Source: Lachancea dasiensis
Lineage: Eukaryota; Ascomycota; Saccharomycetes; Saccharomycetales; Saccharomycetaceae
Reading direction: 5' to 3'
DNA length: 64,000 nucleotides
NCBI GenBank assembly: GCA_900074725.1
Contig: LT598460.1
Location: forward strand, 5,502-69,501
In this document: piece after piece, positions 48,956 through 60,150 of the stretch
Position numbering within the stretch: the stretch's first letter is position 1
Layout of the letters: the number at the start of each line of letters is the position of its first letter
Program-made: the position numbers and the translations under genes
Notes under the pieces: generated by a model
What the model was told of the DNA's origin: nothing
The model's database searches: none
The model's input: only the letters and a program-made list of their open reading frames with translations

Positions 48956-50620
48956 ATGGAGGACATAGACGCTGAATTCGGGCAGGTACGGAAATCGCGG
49001 CTTCAAGTCGACCCCGACAGTATTACACGGGATCTTTCCGCAGACTACGAGCAACAGGCATTTCTGCGGAAAATTCAACTGGTTACAGGTGGGAAATCGC
49101 GATCCGGAGGGCACACTGATTCACAACTAGTAGGAAAACGGCCTATCTCTCAGGATCTCTCAGAGGAGCCGGGCACGAAGCGCAGCAAGACCAATACATC
49201 GGCGATCCAACACGCCAGTTTTTGCCAATTCCAGACCCACTTACTCAAACAGCTAAATAATACACTACCACCGAGCAAGTCGCGACTGCCTGGTTTTGTC
49301 CAGGAGGCCAATCGGGAAATCGAGCGTATTCTGAAGCAGTCGATTGTTCAGAAGGAGAGCCATTCGGCCATCGTGGTGGGTCCCAGATCACATTACAAAA
49401 CAGCCATCATCAACCACAACCTGGCGTTGATGGCCCAAAAATACGCCCAGCAATTTGTCACTATTCGCTTGAATGGGCTCATCCACACGGAACACGCGGC
49501 CATCAACAGTATCGCCTACCAACTGGAGTCCAAGCTGCGAACTCTGCATGGCAATAAGAATGGCGACCTGCAGATAAGCTCTGGTTCGTTAACCGAAGTT
49601 TTCGAGAAGATTTTGCGGCTCATCGACGCCACGACGGTAGGGAACAACAACTTCTCAAATTCATCGCGGACCGAAAAGGTGTCCGTTCTGTTCATATTTG
49701 ACGAAATCGACACATTTGCGGGACCGCTACGACAAACGCTTTTATACAACCTTTTCGACATGGTGGAACACGCGCGAGTCCCGGTCTGTATCTTAGGCTG
49801 CACCACAAAGATCAACGTGGTAGAGCACCTAGAAAAGCGAGTGAACAGTCGTTTCTCACAACGTATCATTCATATCCCGACTGTAAAAACACTAGAAACT
49901 TTTGTCGATGCCACTAGAGAACAGCTAACAGTGGAGCTTCCGAATGAGTTTACCGACACTTGGAACCAACTTTTAGCACAAAAGTTGAAAGACGAAACTT
50001 GCAACTTCTTCAAGATGATTAAAAATAACTACGAAACTTTCAGGTCACTCGTTCTTCTCAAAAACAGCATGTTCGGTCTCATCGCCCGGGCCAAGACCAT
50101 AGAAGAACTCATTGAGGGTCTCGAAAATTGCAAACCGATGGATGCCTACAATCAAAACCAATTTGATAACTCATTGAGTGCTAAAGTGAAGTCTCTATCT
50201 GATCTAGAGCTAGCTCTGATCATCGCTGCTGGCAGAGTCTCGCTCAAGACGGAGGACAATGTTAACTTCAACCTAGCATACGCGGAATACTCAAACATGG
50301 TGAAGGATGTCAATAAAAAAATGCCAATTATTCCCCAGGCATCAGGAACTTCATTGGTGTTAGAGAGCACGCTGCGCGTGTGGGGCAAACAGGACGTGAA
50401 AAATGTATGGGAAAACTTAATCGATCTAGACCTCCTTGCCGAAAAGGGCTCGGTAGGACTCCGGATATCAGCACTTGCCGCCTTCCAAGCCAGTAACTAT
50501 CATGCCATGGGAACCACTATCCCGTTTGACTTGAGGACCTATCAAATGCAAATAACCCTTCAAGAACTGCGACGCACAGTACCTAAGTCTTCCGTTTATT
50601 ACAGTTGGACTCAATTATAA
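48956..50620 (+). CDS. ORC4: Origin recognition complex subunit ORC4
   Basis: A 554-residue AAA+ subunit of the six-protein complex that marks replication origins and loads MCM helicase. After a disordered basic N-terminus comes KQSIVQKESHSAIVVGPRSHYKT (about 135-155) with the non-canonical Orc4 Walker A. RLNGLIHTEHAAINSIAYQL, ISSGSLTEVFEKIL, the Walker B VLFIFDEIDTFAG (about 239) and CTTKINVVEHLEKRVNSRFSQR follow. The winged-helix end closes with IPFDLRTYQMQITLQELRRT and YYSWTQL, as in S. cerevisiae. An upstream in-frame ATG at 48794 exists, but a TATA-like element lies just after it, so 48956 is preferred. S. cerevisiae RIF2 beside SST2 is regarded as the Orc4 duplicate; here one ORC4 sits near BUR1 and SST2. 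Confidence 0.95.
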   Translation: MEDIDAEFGQVRKSRLQVDPDSITRDLSADYEQQAFLRKIQLVTGGKSRSGGHTDSQLVGKRPISQDLSEEPGTKRSKTNTSAIQHASFCQFQTHLLKQLNNTLPPSKSRLPGFVQEANREIERILKQSIVQKESHSAIVVGPRSHYKTAIINHNLALMAQKYAQQFVTIRLNGLIHTEHAAINSIAYQLESKLRTLHGNKNGDLQISSGSLTEVFEKILRLIDATTVGNNNFSNSSRTEKVSVLFIFDEIDTFAGPLRQTLLYNLFDMVEHARVPVCILGCTTKINVVEHLEKRVNSRFSQRIIHIPTVKTLETFVDATREQLTVELPNEFTDTWNQLLAQKLKDETCNFFKMIKNNYETFRSLVLLKNSMFGLIARAKTIEELIEGLENCKPMDAYNQNQFDNSLSAKVKSLSDLELALIIAAGRVSLKTEDNVNFNLAYAEYSNMVKDVNKKMPIIPQASGTSLVLESTLRVWGKQDVKNVWENLIDLDLLAEKGSVGLRISALAAFQASNYHAMGTTIPFDLRTYQMQITLQELRRTVPKSSVYYSWTQL

Positions 50621-51004
50621 AATGCTATAATCGAGTGAACTTACTAAGGAATATCACTTTGGCTCCACATTTTGCGATCTTAGTATATAGAGAATTCAAA
50701 CGTACGTCCTGCGGGCAAGACTGAAAACTCACTCCAATCGATAAGCGCTTTAGAAGCTCATCTTGGGAAACCACACAGAAAGGATCTTTGATTTGAACTG
50801 AGTGATTGCACAGTGGAATGCTGTACCGGCATTTCGAAGCCAGAATCGACTAGTCACGAGACTGAGGTTTCTATACTTTTCCACGGTTCCTAATGTTCGG
50901 ATTAAATTCCGAAGTCATCATCACAACTTCTTTGGCTGGGTTTGAAACTACAACAGCTTTGTCCGCATAGGCTTTCCAGCTCTGCTTCAATATTGACGTC
51001 TACC
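50621..51004. other. ORC4-BUR1 spacer
   Basis: About 380 bases, with the ORC4 3' end and BUR1 promoter in tandem. A TAGTATATAGAG near 50681 may act as TATA. The BUR1 frame is open back to a TTG at 50942 but without ATG. Nothing else is seen. Confidence 0.45.
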
Positions 51005-52972
51005 ATGAGTTCGGAAGAAGCAATTCCCAAGAGGACCGATTTTAAATATAAGATTGGGAAGATCAAGCAAACACCGCCAGTGCTAAAAGATGACAGAACT
51101 GGAATGGAATACATAGAACTCAAGCTAAGGCAAACCGAACACGTTTATGGCTGTACTGTATTCCAAGGGCATTACAAGGAGGAAAAAAAGCTTGGTCAGG
51201 GAACCTTTGGCGAAGTGTATCGCGGTGTTCATCTGGAAACGAAACGACAAGTAGCAATGAAGAGGACTATTGTCAAAGCCGAGAAAGATCTGTTTCCAAT
51301 CACAGCACAACGTGAAATCACAATTTTGCGGAAATTGAACCACAAAAATGTCATAAAGCTTATAGAGATGGTGTATGACTATCCTCTGACAAATACAGAT
51401 GGCAGCACTAGTGGCTCGGCGGTGCCCAACGCTTCGCCTTCGAAATCTTTCTATATGATTCTGCCCTATATGGTTGCAGACATGGCAGGTATACTGCATA
51501 ACCCTCGCATTAAGTTGGAATTGGGCGCCATAAAGAACATCCTCTTGCAAATATTTGAGGGTGTCAACTACATCCATTGTCAAAAATACATGCATCGTGA
51601 TATTAAAACTGCTAATCTACTTGTGGATCATAAGGGCGTGTTGAAAATTGCCGATTTCGGCTTGGCTAGAGGCTACTATGGCGCTCCTCCGAATCTGAAA
51701 TATCCAGGTGGTGCCGGGGTAGAAGCCAAGTATACCTCGGTGGTGGTAACCCGGTGGTATCGTGCTCCCGAGTTAGTTTTAGGGGACAAGTTCTATACTA
51801 CTGCAGTGGACATGTGGGGCGTAGGATGTGTTTTTGGTGAAATTTTCGAAAAGAAACCGATCTTACAGGGACAAACTGATATTGATCAGGGACACGTCAT
51901 CTTCAAGCTTCTAGGTACGCCCGATGAAGAACAATGGCCACTTGCACGCTACCTTCCTGGTGCAGAACTTACCAGGACGTCATATGCTGGGAACTTACGT
52001 GACAGGTTTGGTCCTCACCTCAGCCCGACAGGCCTTGATCTTCTAACTAAGCTTCTAAGCTTGGATCCCTATAAACGATTGACAGCTATGGCGGCAAAGC
52101 ATCATCCTTTTTTTACCGAAGAACCGCTGCCCGAAACTGTGCTTCAATTGCCATGTGAAGAGTGCCACGAAGCGGATATCAAAAGATATAAACAAGAGCA
52201 GAACAAATCTTTAAGCCAGCAACCCCCTCCTGCCCCACAAGGACACGTAGCAGAGACGTCCATGTCTACCACGCCACAGCTGCCGAAGGGCCCCAAGGGC
52301 TCTAACCACTACAGAGGTGGTCTCAAGCAAGGCGCGGCTTCAAGAGATTTTAATGAGACTAAACGTGGTGGCGCCAGAAATGGCATTGTAACCAACCAGC
52401 CCTCTGACAGTAACTCTAGAGATGAGGCTGGAGTTTCCGAGTTGCCTCGAGTTAGTCGTTATTCCGGCGCATCTCAAACGAACAGTCATGGGATTTCCCA
52501 CCGAAGCGAAAGTCGTTTCAACAACGCACCCAGAAGCCGTTTCTCGGGCAGTGGCAGTGCGGATGCCTACCAAAGGGGGGCTGTATCGAAGTCGGGTTTG
52601 CATAAAAGCTACGCAGATCCCGAGAAAAACGGACATCCTTTTTCATACGACACATCAGCGGTGGGCCAAGATCGGGCCCCGGCTTTTCCAAAAGGTTCAA
52701 GATATGGAGGCAGCAGCGGGCTACCCAGAGATCCAAGACTGTACGTAGGAGGTCAGGTGGGTCCCGCGGCTGACAAAAGAAATGCGAATGAGACTCCGCT
52801 TGGCAGATCGGACAAACACAAGTCTTTTCTTCCACAAGAGTCCATTAATGGTCAGGCAAGAGGACCAGACCAATCTTCAAGAAGATTATTTCGTCAAGAC
52901 AATAAAGCAGATCAAGCCCAACCCCGTCAAACTTACAAATCGGCGAAAGAAGATATCGCTGACCTGTATTAG
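51005..52972 (+). CDS. BUR1: Cyclin-dependent kinase BUR1 (SGV1)
   Basis: A 655-residue CDK9-type kinase that, with cyclin Bur2, phosphorylates Spt5 and the RNA polymerase II CTD linker, promoting elongation and histone modification. The kinase domain spans about 52-365: [10 protein letters not shown] (about 61), VAMKRTIV catalytic lysine, [11 protein letters not shown] (about 195), DFGLA (about 216) and the activation-loop threonine T244 in [16 protein letters not shown]. After it, [13 protein letters not shown]-type sequence and a long Ser/Arg/Gly-rich disordered tail end in DIADLY, identical to S. cerevisiae Bur1. The first ATG is at 51005; upstream frame to TTG at 50942 is ignored. Length matches S. 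cerevisiae (657). The neighbour ORC4 is the same as in S. cerevisiae (YPR161C-YPR162C). Confidence 0.97.
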   Translation: MSSEEAIPKRTDFKYKIGKIKQTPPVLKDDRTGMEYIELKLRQTEHVYGCTVFQGHYKEEKKLGQGTFGEVYRGVHLETKRQVAMKRTIVKAEKDLFPITAQREITILRKLNHKNVIKLIEMVYDYPLTNTDGSTSGSAVPNASPSKSFYMILPYMVADMAGILHNPRIKLELGAIKNILLQIFEGVNYIHCQKYMHRDIKTANLLVDHKGVLKIADFGLARGYYGAPPNLKYPGGAGVEAKYTSVVVTRWYRAPELVLGDKFYTTAVDMWGVGCVFGEIFEKKPILQGQTDIDQGHVIFKLLGTPDEEQWPLARYLPGAELTRTSYAGNLRDRFGPHLSPTGLDLLTKLLSLDPYKRLTAMAAKHHPFFTEEPLPETVLQLPCEECHEADIKRYKQEQNKSLSQQPPPAPQGHVAETSMSTTPQLPKGPKGSNHYRGGLKQGAASRDFNETKRGGARNGIVTNQPSDSNSRDEAGVSELPRVSRYSGASQTNSHGISHRSESRFNNAPRSRFSGSGSADAYQRGAVSKSGLHKSYADPEKNGHPFSYDTSAVGQDRAPAFPKGSRYGGSSGLPRDPRLYVGGQVGPAADKRNANETPLGRSDKHKSFLPQESINGQARGPDQSSRRLFRQDNKADQAQPRQTYKSAKEDIADLY

Positions 52973-53364
52973 ACCAATTTTGAGCCTAAAACGATAACTT
53001 TCTTACGTTTCCCCTCAGCCGAGCCTCAACTAGTCTAAGTAGCAGATGCCGTCAGTTTTTATTTCTCTCGAGAGATAGGATTGCAACAACGAGTTGCATG
53101 TGTGGCACCCTTTCGTTTGAAACGTTCAACGTTTTGAGGTTCACTAATCACCAAGTCCATGTAGATTCCTGAAACATGTTTCAAGTTAAAGTTCAAAAGC
53201 CATCGGCTAGGGTCTAGAGTCTAGAGTCTATCCTATGATTAGTGTTCGAGTGCTGGTGTCATCGACTGAATGACGTGGAGCTAGAAATTGGTATTAATAC
53301 GTCGTTCTCTTAATCTGACAAAACGGGCTCGAAATGAACGACACCTAAATAGCCGGAACTAGCG
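52973..53364. promoter_or_regulatory. SST2 promoter with palindromic pheromone-response element
   Basis: A 392-base spacer. TGAAACATGTTTCA at 53170-53183 is two perfect pheromone-response elements (TGAAACA) in inverted contact, the Ste12 target, about 190 bases before the SST2 ATG. A near match TGAAACG is at 53118-53124. A short TCTAGAG triple repeat lies around 53213-53228. SST2 is pheromone-induced in S. cerevisiae, so the site and gene agree. Confidence 0.75.
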
Positions 53365-55440
53365 ATGCTATCTGGACTGATGAACACCGAAAGTTGCGAG
53401 CTTAGGCACTTCAACCCAGCGGCCCACGAAGTAGCCTCGAAGGCTTTCAAAAGAACTCCCAATGGGTTGATCTTCACAGAAGATCTGAAGCGGGTTTTCT
53501 CAATTCTGCTGATATGTCTAGATCTCAAAGAGAAACCCGTCTTACCGTCGAGACATCAGCTGTTTCCTGCTTTTCAGAGAATGTATCCTTTTTCCTTCTG
53601 TCTTAGAGATGCTATATCCACCATGGCGAACTTGAAACTTCAAATTAATATGAACTATACCAGAGTTTCTATGAGTTATTCGATCAAAACTGAGCTGGCC
53701 TGTAGGATGTTGCAAATGATGATGGATGCCAAGCTTTTGCATGCCCCAGCAGACAGGACTCGCGCTGAACTCAAAGAAGGTCTAGCGATTCAGCCCACCC
53801 CAAAAGGGGTGGCAGTTTTACAGCGTTATGTGCGCCAAGTAGGGCTAAAGAACACACCTGCACTCTTGAAGTCTGACCTCAACTCAATGGAGCTTTTCAC
53901 GTTCGAAAGAAGCTCGATGACTGATGCAATAATACACAGTGACTACTTTGTATCGCTACTCTTTGCCAGGATGATGGGACCCGTTCAAAATGTGTGGTCC
54001 CCAGATAATCGCCCTGACGACATTCCCGCTTTGTCCAAACTCCTCGAATGCATTGATGATACTTTTAGCCTTGAAGGTAGTACGCCAGCTTTAAATGCAA
54101 GCCAAGATTGCCTGGGATCATTTCCCCAGATAGTCGCTGAGGCCACCGGGAATATACTCAATGAACATCGGAGCTCACCTCTATCTCACCGTTTTTTCAC
54201 CAATCCTGACTCTACCTCTCATGTCCAATACTATGCATCCACCTGTGGTTTAAGGCTCTTCAATACAAAAACCTTTAATAGTGAAATTGCTGTTCATGAA
54301 TGTACTTTTTCAACCAAGGCCATATGGCAGTGGCTCATGGATTGTACCGACATTATGTATCCAAAAGAAGCTGTTACGATAGCTTCGTTGTTTTTGAAGA
54401 ATGGTTTGATAAAACCGATTTTTTGTACACCATCAGAAAACCATAGGAATAGATTTTCAATTGGACCCAAATGCTTCTTCACCTTGACTGAATTCGGCGG
54501 GGAAAGTGTTCAATGGAAAGCTGAAGACACTATGAAGAACTTGGCTGATGGTCTGCCGCCCCGCAGCCAAGCCATTACCCACCTCACGTTGAAGAATGAT
54601 TATACTCACGAGAACAAAACGCTGCTTTCACCTTCAAGCTTGGAGTTTGTTTCTGGCCGCAAAGATGGCGAATCCACCAATCTCGCTAATGTCCTACGCG
54701 ACCCTGGGATGAGGTACTTATTTAAAACACATCTTGAGAAAGAGTTTTGCGTTGAAAACCTGGATGTCTTCATTGAAATCAAAAAGTTTCTGAAGCGAAT
54801 GACGGTACTCAAGAATTTGCTGGAAACCAAACTTTCGAGGGAGTCTGATGGTAAGAACAGCTCCAGGTCAAAGCATTTCAGCGATTTGGTTATCAGCACT
54901 ATCAATCATGCACTCTTTAGACAGGCCAGTGAATGCTTGGAAAATGCATACCAAATTTATTCCTCTTTTGTTGCACCAGGCTCACCCTATCAACTCAATA
55001 TCGACCACAAGCTGAGAGAGGCCATTACAGAAGTAATCCTCCATCCCCAGCATAGCATTTCCTCAGACGAAACCACACATGTGGGTCATCGGACAAAACA
55101 TACGGACAATAAAGCGGGAATGACTATTGAAGGCGAGAGAAAGTCCACTATACGATCTAACTTGAAAGATGTGCTAACAACAACTGATCATACAAACCAC
55201 GAGGCTACGCCTCAAGAAGTGAGTTTTGCGAGCACTTATTATGGTATAGGCGTCAATGATAAGTCGGAAGGCGATTTTTCCAGCATTTTGAAGACGCTGA
55301 AGCTCATTTATCCTCTTTATGAAAACGTAGCCGGCGTTATGTACCAGCTTATGGAGGTGGACTCCCTCCCAAAATTCATAAATTCTGAAATATATCAGGA
55401 GGCAGCAGCAATGTTGAATTTTGACGGAACGATGCCATAA
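53365..55440 (+). CDS. SST2: RGS protein SST2, pheromone desensitisation
   Basis: A 691-residue GTPase-activating protein for the mating G-alpha Gpa1, which ends pheromone signalling. The N-terminal part (about 20-260) is the Sst2 fungal-DR region: FKRTPNGLIFTEDLKRVFSI, QPTPKGVAVLQRYVRQVGL, FTFERSSMTDAIIHSDY. A DEP domain (about 285-370; HRFFTNPDSTSHVQYY, TKAIWQWLMDCTDIM) docks it to the receptor tail. The RGS domain is split, starting at about 440 (VLRDPGMRYLFKTHLEKEFCVENLDVF), with a long Ser/Thr/His-rich insertion at about 560-625, and ending near 685. The size is close to S. cerevisiae Sst2 (698). M6 is an alternative start. Promoter pheromone elements support its role. Confidence 0.96.
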   Translation: MLSGLMNTESCELRHFNPAAHEVASKAFKRTPNGLIFTEDLKRVFSILLICLDLKEKPVLPSRHQLFPAFQRMYPFSFCLRDAISTMANLKLQINMNYTRVSMSYSIKTELACRMLQMMMDAKLLHAPADRTRAELKEGLAIQPTPKGVAVLQRYVRQVGLKNTPALLKSDLNSMELFTFERSSMTDAIIHSDYFVSLLFARMMGPVQNVWSPDNRPDDIPALSKLLECIDDTFSLEGSTPALNASQDCLGSFPQIVAEATGNILNEHRSSPLSHRFFTNPDSTSHVQYYASTCGLRLFNTKTFNSEIAVHECTFSTKAIWQWLMDCTDIMYPKEAVTIASLFLKNGLIKPIFCTPSENHRNRFSIGPKCFFTLTEFGGESVQWKAEDTMKNLADGLPPRSQAITHLTLKNDYTHENKTLLSPSSLEFVSGRKDGESTNLANVLRDPGMRYLFKTHLEKEFCVENLDVFIEIKKFLKRMTVLKNLLETKLSRESDGKNSSRSKHFSDLVISTINHALFRQASECLENAYQIYSSFVAPGSPYQLNIDHKLREAITEVILHPQHSISSDETTHVGHRTKHTDNKAGMTIEGERKSTIRSNLKDVLTTTDHTNHEATPQEVSFASTYYGIGVNDKSEGDFSSILKTLKLIYPLYENVAGVMYQLMEVDSLPKFINSEIYQEAAAMLNFDGTMP

Positions 55441-55642
55441 ATATGTGTAAAGTGTAGCATTTTCTTCTCAAGTTCAAAACAATGTGAAACGATTACAATA
55501 TACAAGGTTTTCTGACAAACTAAAGCATTGACATGCTATGTTCTACCACGCGAAACTATGGTAACGTGAGGATGAGTGCGTGCAAAGTTATGTTACTATA
55601 TGTACATAACTGTTCATGATGTACAAATGACTATTATTATGC

Positions 55643-57229
55643 CTAAGCAATTGGTTCCAATGTAGTACCCTTCTTGATTGTTGCCCAACCGATCAAACGC
55701 CAATGCTTTTCAATACGTCTTGACAAAGCGATCTTTTCGTTAACTTCCGTACACGCTGGAGAGGTCAACTGTAGACGAGCCATATCGGCTTTAACAGCAA
55801 CAACACGGGCACCTGTGGCGGTGGAACCAATGTTGACCATTAATACCTCATTAACGTCCAAGTTTCTGACCTTGGCTTGCTTTTGGTTATCAGTCTTGAC
55901 ACCCAATAGACGACGTAGCAAGAAGTAGTTAATCTCGATATCGGTGTAAATGCTGGGCAAATGTCCTTTGGCACCGACCACTTGACCGACAAGACGGTCA
56001 GCTCTACAAAGCGTTGGGTCGACCTTGGTACCAACACCAATCAAACCACCAGGAACGGCGAACTTCAGGTCATTATGTTCGGCAAATAGCGAAACGATGT
56101 TGGAGAAAATAGGTTTGCATTGAATCTTGCCTTGTTCATCTTTAGTAACGATACCGGGTCTAATCTCGATTTCGTCACCTAGCTTGAAAACACCCGTCAA
56201 AATCGAACCACCAGCTACACCACCCTTTAGATCCTCAATCTCTGCACCAGGCTTGTTGACATCGAAAGAACGGATAACGATCAGACGAGGAGAAGCTGTG
56301 AAATCTCTTGGTGGTACAGGGATGGATTTAACAATAAACTCATTGACAGCATCAATGTTGTATTTCAGTTGAGCTGAAATAGGCACCACTGGGGCACCAT
56401 CGGCGATAGTACCTCTGATAAACTTGAGAATCGAGTTATGATGTTCTAAGGCACTTTCCTCCCGCATCAAATCTACCTTATTTTGGAGAATGATGACGTG
56501 CTTCAGTTTCATGATTTCGATGGCGGCCAAATGTTCAGAAGTTTGAGGTTGAGGACAGGATTCATTACCAGCAATCAGCAGGAGAGCTGCGTCCATGACG
56601 GCAGCACCAGACAACATGGTACTCATCAGAATATCGTGACCTGGGCAGTCCACAAAAGAAACGTGGCGTACCAGTTTGTAACGTCCACTACATCCGGGGC
56701 GTTGACATTTTGGACTGATTTCTTTGTCAGATTTGAATGAGCGGTAACAGTCTGGCTCTGGACATGATGAGTCATCACACTTGTAAATCTTGGCATTGGC
56801 GTAACCTAACTTAATTGTAATGTTACGCTCCAGTTCATCCTTGAAACGCACAGTCTGCACACCTGAAATAGCTCTGACCACCGTCGATTTACCGTGAGCG
56901 ACATGACCAATGGTACCGATGTTGATAGTTGCCTGTCTGTTGATGATCTCCGGCGAGAGAGGATTTAGAGCTGTGAAATCTGGGTTTAGTGGCTGCTCCG
57001 GTAGGCCCCCACCTTCTTCGAATTCGCGCTTGCGTTTTTCCTCGTCTGACTCAAAGTCGTCAACACCGCTGAATGTGACGCTCTTTTTGGGTTTTTCCTC
57101 CTCATCATGCTCTTGATCCTCCAGACCTACATCCTCCTCGTAGTCAATGGGCTCGTCGTTACCCAAACTGTTGCCCAGCTTGTCATTATAAACCATGGTA
57201 GGCTCTTGATCTTGCAACTCAGCTACCAT
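55643..57229 (-). CDS. GCD11: Translation initiation factor eIF2 gamma, GCD11
   Basis: A 528-residue GTP-binding subunit of eIF2, which delivers initiator Met-tRNA to the 40S ribosome. An acidic N-terminal tail (1-75) is followed by the conserved [20 protein letters not shown], the G1 loop GHVAHGKST (about 106-114), the zinc-ribbon-like cysteines ([11 protein letters not shown] ... CQRPGC), G3 DCPGH, G4 NKVD and domains II-III to [15 protein letters not shown]. Past residue 75 it is almost identical to S. cerevisiae Gcd11 (527). Codon choice is visibly more biased than in the neighbours, as expected for a highly expressed gene. In S. cerevisiae GCD11 is next to YAT2; here LEU3 and a transporter gene lie between them. 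Confidence 0.98.
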   Translation of the reverse strand: MVAELQDQEPTMVYNDKLGNSLGNDEPIDYEEDVGLEDQEHDEEEKPKKSVTFSGVDDFESDEEKRKREFEEGGGLPEQPLNPDFTALNPLSPEIINRQATINIGTIGHVAHGKSTVVRAISGVQTVRFKDELERNITIKLGYANAKIYKCDDSSCPEPDCYRSFKSDKEISPKCQRPGCSGRYKLVRHVSFVDCPGHDILMSTMLSGAAVMDAALLLIAGNESCPQPQTSEHLAAIEIMKLKHVIILQNKVDLMREESALEHHNSILKFIRGTIADGAPVVPISAQLKYNIDAVNEFIVKSIPVPPRDFTASPRLIVIRSFDVNKPGAEIEDLKGGVAGGSILTGVFKLGDEIEIRPGIVTKDEQGKIQCKPIFSNIVSLFAEHNDLKFAVPGGLIGVGTKVDPTLCRADRLVGQVVGAKGHLPSIYTDIEINYFLLRRLLGVKTDNQKQAKVRNLDVNEVLMVNIGSTATGARVVAVKADMARLQLTSPACTEVNEKIALSRRIEKHWRLIGWATIKKGTTLEPIA

Positions 57230-57654
57230 TCTGTCTGTCTTAAAATATGACCTGGTCTATATCCAAATTCAACGGCTAAAACTGAAATTTAAAAAATTTG
57301 ACGGGATAAATTTCACAACGCTTGGGAAATGGTAATACCAAGTACTGAAAACCCTCTTAGGACGATTGATCAAGATTGTTCGTTCAACTAAAGACAGTTT
57401 TCGTCCACAATTCAGCTGAGTTCTCTAATAAAAATTTTTTTCAAGATACCTCGAATCGCTATATACGGAAGAGAGGCACCAGAGAGCGTCATTTTATGAA
57501 AAAGTGATGAAGGTTTCCATCAATCTAGTTTTGGTCAGTCGAAGGCTATTAAACTCATCCGTCACTGATTTACTGTGTTATTTCTCTCTATTTTAGGCAG
57601 TGTTGTCTATCATATATATATATATATATATATATTCGTCAAGTGTCGCTGCTT
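57230..57654. other. GCD11 promoter with (TA)n run
   Basis: The GCD11 promoter and LEU3 3' end. An uninterrupted (TA)n run of roughly 25 bases sits at about 57610-57635. A T tract near 57430 may be a nucleosome-free element. Confidence 0.5.
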
Positions 57655-60150
57655 TTATACCGTGGGATTGAACGCAAATTCGTTCATCAAAATATCCACA
57701 TCTTTCCAAACAGTGTCAGATTCCCAGTTATCCCAATGATCCATCGGCGTTGGTGAGTTGCTCCGGTGGGAAGACGAGATTGTAGTAGCTTCTTGTACCT
57801 CTGGTCCATCACGTGTGATGAACCGTGCATCAAAGAGATTTCGATCGATCAAAGCATCAGGAGTGAACACTGGAGGACCAGCGGCCAGTGGCTGTTGTGC
57901 AACGTCAACATGTCCGTACTGATTGGGGATTGATGGAATGCTGTCGGTGGCAGGAGTGAGAAGCCTTTTATTAAGTACGTTTCGTAGCGACACGACGTCC
58001 GTCGGCTCGGTAGTCGACGTGGTCGGCTGAATGTTTCCGATCGGGGCATTTATGGGCTCGGGATCCAATGGGATGGTCTTGATCAATTTTCTAGCATTTT
58101 CTTCCGCTTCCTGTGTTCCTGATAACCTTCTATCACGCTTCCCTAACTCATTTTCACCCAGGCCCCCGTCATCGTCGGAGTCAGATCGTTGTTCTCTCTT
58201 TAGCTTAGCCATCCCACATTTTTCTCGCAGTTTGTACAAACAATCGAAGAAAACACTAGCGGCCATCCTTGACTTTATGGTAATGTCCAAATTGAAGTCT
58301 TTACCTATTTGCAAACGATCATGGGATTGCTGAGCATCCCACTGACTATGCATGTTGCCAAACATGCTCCATATGCTTCTCATAATTCCTGAGGATCGAT
58401 ACGCCATATCGTATTTGAGTACAGAAGCGTTAAGCGTTAATGTAACAGCTTGTTGGTAAACTTTCCTTCCCAACTCTAAATTCAAAACCGGACGCAACGA
58501 AGAGTGTGAGAGTTTGCTGATGATACACGCTGTTTGCCATATGTTGATAACAAAAACCCCCGGAAAAAATTTGATAATCTTAGGATCCGCGTCACACATT
58601 GAAGTCGTATGTATCAAAAGTTCCATGGATGCATTGTACACTTTTACAAATCCTTGCTTGACTTCAAAATTCATCTCGGCATCCCTTACCGTTATTTCAA
58701 ATCCAGTACCCTCTGTTGTGCTTTCGAATGGCTTCACCCCTGTGAAGCAATACGTTAACAAATGAACTTTGGCCACTAGCAGCAGAAATTTACGAATGTC
58801 GTCCAAAGAACCTTGTCGCAGTCTAATTTCAAGTTCTGCCAATTGTTGTTCTAAAACATGTAAGAGTGGCAGCTTCTGCTCACCTCCAACCATCCCCAAG
58901 GCATTGACTGGGTTTGAATTCATTGTTTTGGTGAGTTGGTTTTCGAAGTGAGCAATATGCATCATCTGCTTGATTGACTCTGGAACTGTGGCATGACCTC
59001 GCGGGCTATCAGATCTTGAGCTAATTCGGCAGGAACTGATTACAGTATGGTCGAAAGATACAAAAGCTGGAAAGCCAAATGACGATGCAATGGTTTGCGA
59101 TACGACGTTACAGCAAATCCAAGTTCTTACCTGTTCCTGGACGTGATCAGAATTTGTTGTAACATACTCTTTTGAAAACTCGGCACAGTTCAGACCCACC
59201 CTAATTGCTTGAAACATGGCCGATCCCATAGTATTCCATGAGGTGTCCGCACTAAGTGAGGATGTGAGCGGTGGCCAAAAGGTGTACAGCAGAAAAGCTT
59301 GCACTGAGTACACTGACGCCACATTTAACACGGGTTCGTCACTTTCAGTGGGAACATATCTAATGATCGGTGATATTGTAATTTCGGCCAGGATAGACTT
59401 GACCAATTTGGACAGTTTTGTCATGGTGCCAGTGCTCCTGAATTTTCGACGGAGCCCTACAAGCATTATGACCCAGAACAGACAAGGTGATAGATTAAAA
59501 ATTCTTTCGGGCCCCTTGGATACATCTACCACAGGCAGGAAAGGATGATACCGGTGAACAAATTCGGTATATATTTCAGCAATGTCCTCGGTCGACATAT
59601 AAACGTCACCAAGCGATTTTGGGGCGCATCGCAAAAGTTCGCTGCTCGCAGCTTCTTCCTCAAGTGCAGTTGAGGTGATTGGAATGCCTGGTGTAACGTG
59701 AAATTCTGTCTTAACACTAGGACTGTCGTCGGCCGATGTCAAGGCTTCATCACTTCTGGAGTCAGGATTGGCACGTCGCAGTTTTTTCACTTTTTCCTTC
59801 GTGAAGTTACTTTGATCGAGCAGTGCTTGCTGTTCCTCTTGTATCTTCTTCAGGATTTCGTCTGCGTCCAAGTTACTCAACGATTTTGTTAATTCTTTGA
59901 ATCGTTGTTCAATGGCCTCATTTCTAACCCTTTTATAAGTCCTTCTAAAGTCCTTCTGTAAAACACACGGGATCTTTTTTTTCTGACACCTGGTACATGG
60001 TTTCGGAGCCTTCTCGTGAGCGTCGCACTTGGACTTTTGTTGTCGGCACTCTACACAAGCAAGTTTCTTGCGCTGTTTTGCCTGCCCAGGAGTCAACACT
60101 TCGTCGAAACTGGATGGTTTCACCTCCGAAAAAGGTTGAGGATCTGACAT
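57655..60150 (-). CDS. LEU3: Zn2Cys6 regulator of branched-chain amino acid synthesis, LEU3
   Basis: An 831-residue zinc-cluster factor; S. cerevisiae Leu3 binds CCGG-N2-CCGG-type sites at LEU1, LEU2, ILV2, ILV5 and BAT1 and becomes an activator when alpha-isopropylmalate binds. Cysteines are at 32, 35, 42, 52, 55 and 62 within KLACVECRQQKSKCDAHEKA. The linker and dimerisation coil FRRTYKRVRNEAIEQRFKEL and DEILKKIQEEQQALLDQSNF follow, nearly as in Leu3. The large middle region (about 185-660) is the metabolite-responsive repressing domain. The C-terminus WKDVDILMNEFAFNP is the short acidic activation domain. Position next to SST2 (YLR452C) confirms LEU3 (YLR451W). It shares a 175-base promoter with the transporter gene upstream. 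Confidence 0.96.
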   Translation of the reverse strand: MSDPQPFSEVKPSSFDEVLTPGQAKQRKKLACVECRQQKSKCDAHEKAPKPCTRCQKKKIPCVLQKDFRRTYKRVRNEAIEQRFKELTKSLSNLDADEILKKIQEEQQALLDQSNFTKEKVKKLRRANPDSRSDEALTSADDSPSVKTEFHVTPGIPITSTALEEEAASSELLRCAPKSLGDVYMSTEDIAEIYTEFVHRYHPFLPVVDVSKGPERIFNLSPCLFWVIMLVGLRRKFRSTGTMTKLSKLVKSILAEITISPIIRYVPTESDEPVLNVASVYSVQAFLLYTFWPPLTSSLSADTSWNTMGSAMFQAIRVGLNCAEFSKEYVTTNSDHVQEQVRTWICCNVVSQTIASSFGFPAFVSFDHTVISSCRISSRSDSPRGHATVPESIKQMMHIAHFENQLTKTMNSNPVNALGMVGGEQKLPLLHVLEQQLAELEIRLRQGSLDDIRKFLLLVAKVHLLTYCFTGVKPFESTTEGTGFEITVRDAEMNFEVKQGFVKVYNASMELLIHTTSMCDADPKIIKFFPGVFVINIWQTACIISKLSHSSLRPVLNLELGRKVYQQAVTLTLNASVLKYDMAYRSSGIMRSIWSMFGNMHSQWDAQQSHDRLQIGKDFNLDITIKSRMAASVFFDCLYKLREKCGMAKLKREQRSDSDDDGGLGENELGKRDRRLSGTQEAEENARKLIKTIPLDPEPINAPIGNIQPTTSTTEPTDVVSLRNVLNKRLLTPATDSIPSIPNQYGHVDVAQQPLAAGPPVFTPDALIDRNLFDARFITRDGPEVQEATTISSSHRSNSPTPMDHWDNWESDTVWKDVDILMNEFAFNPTV

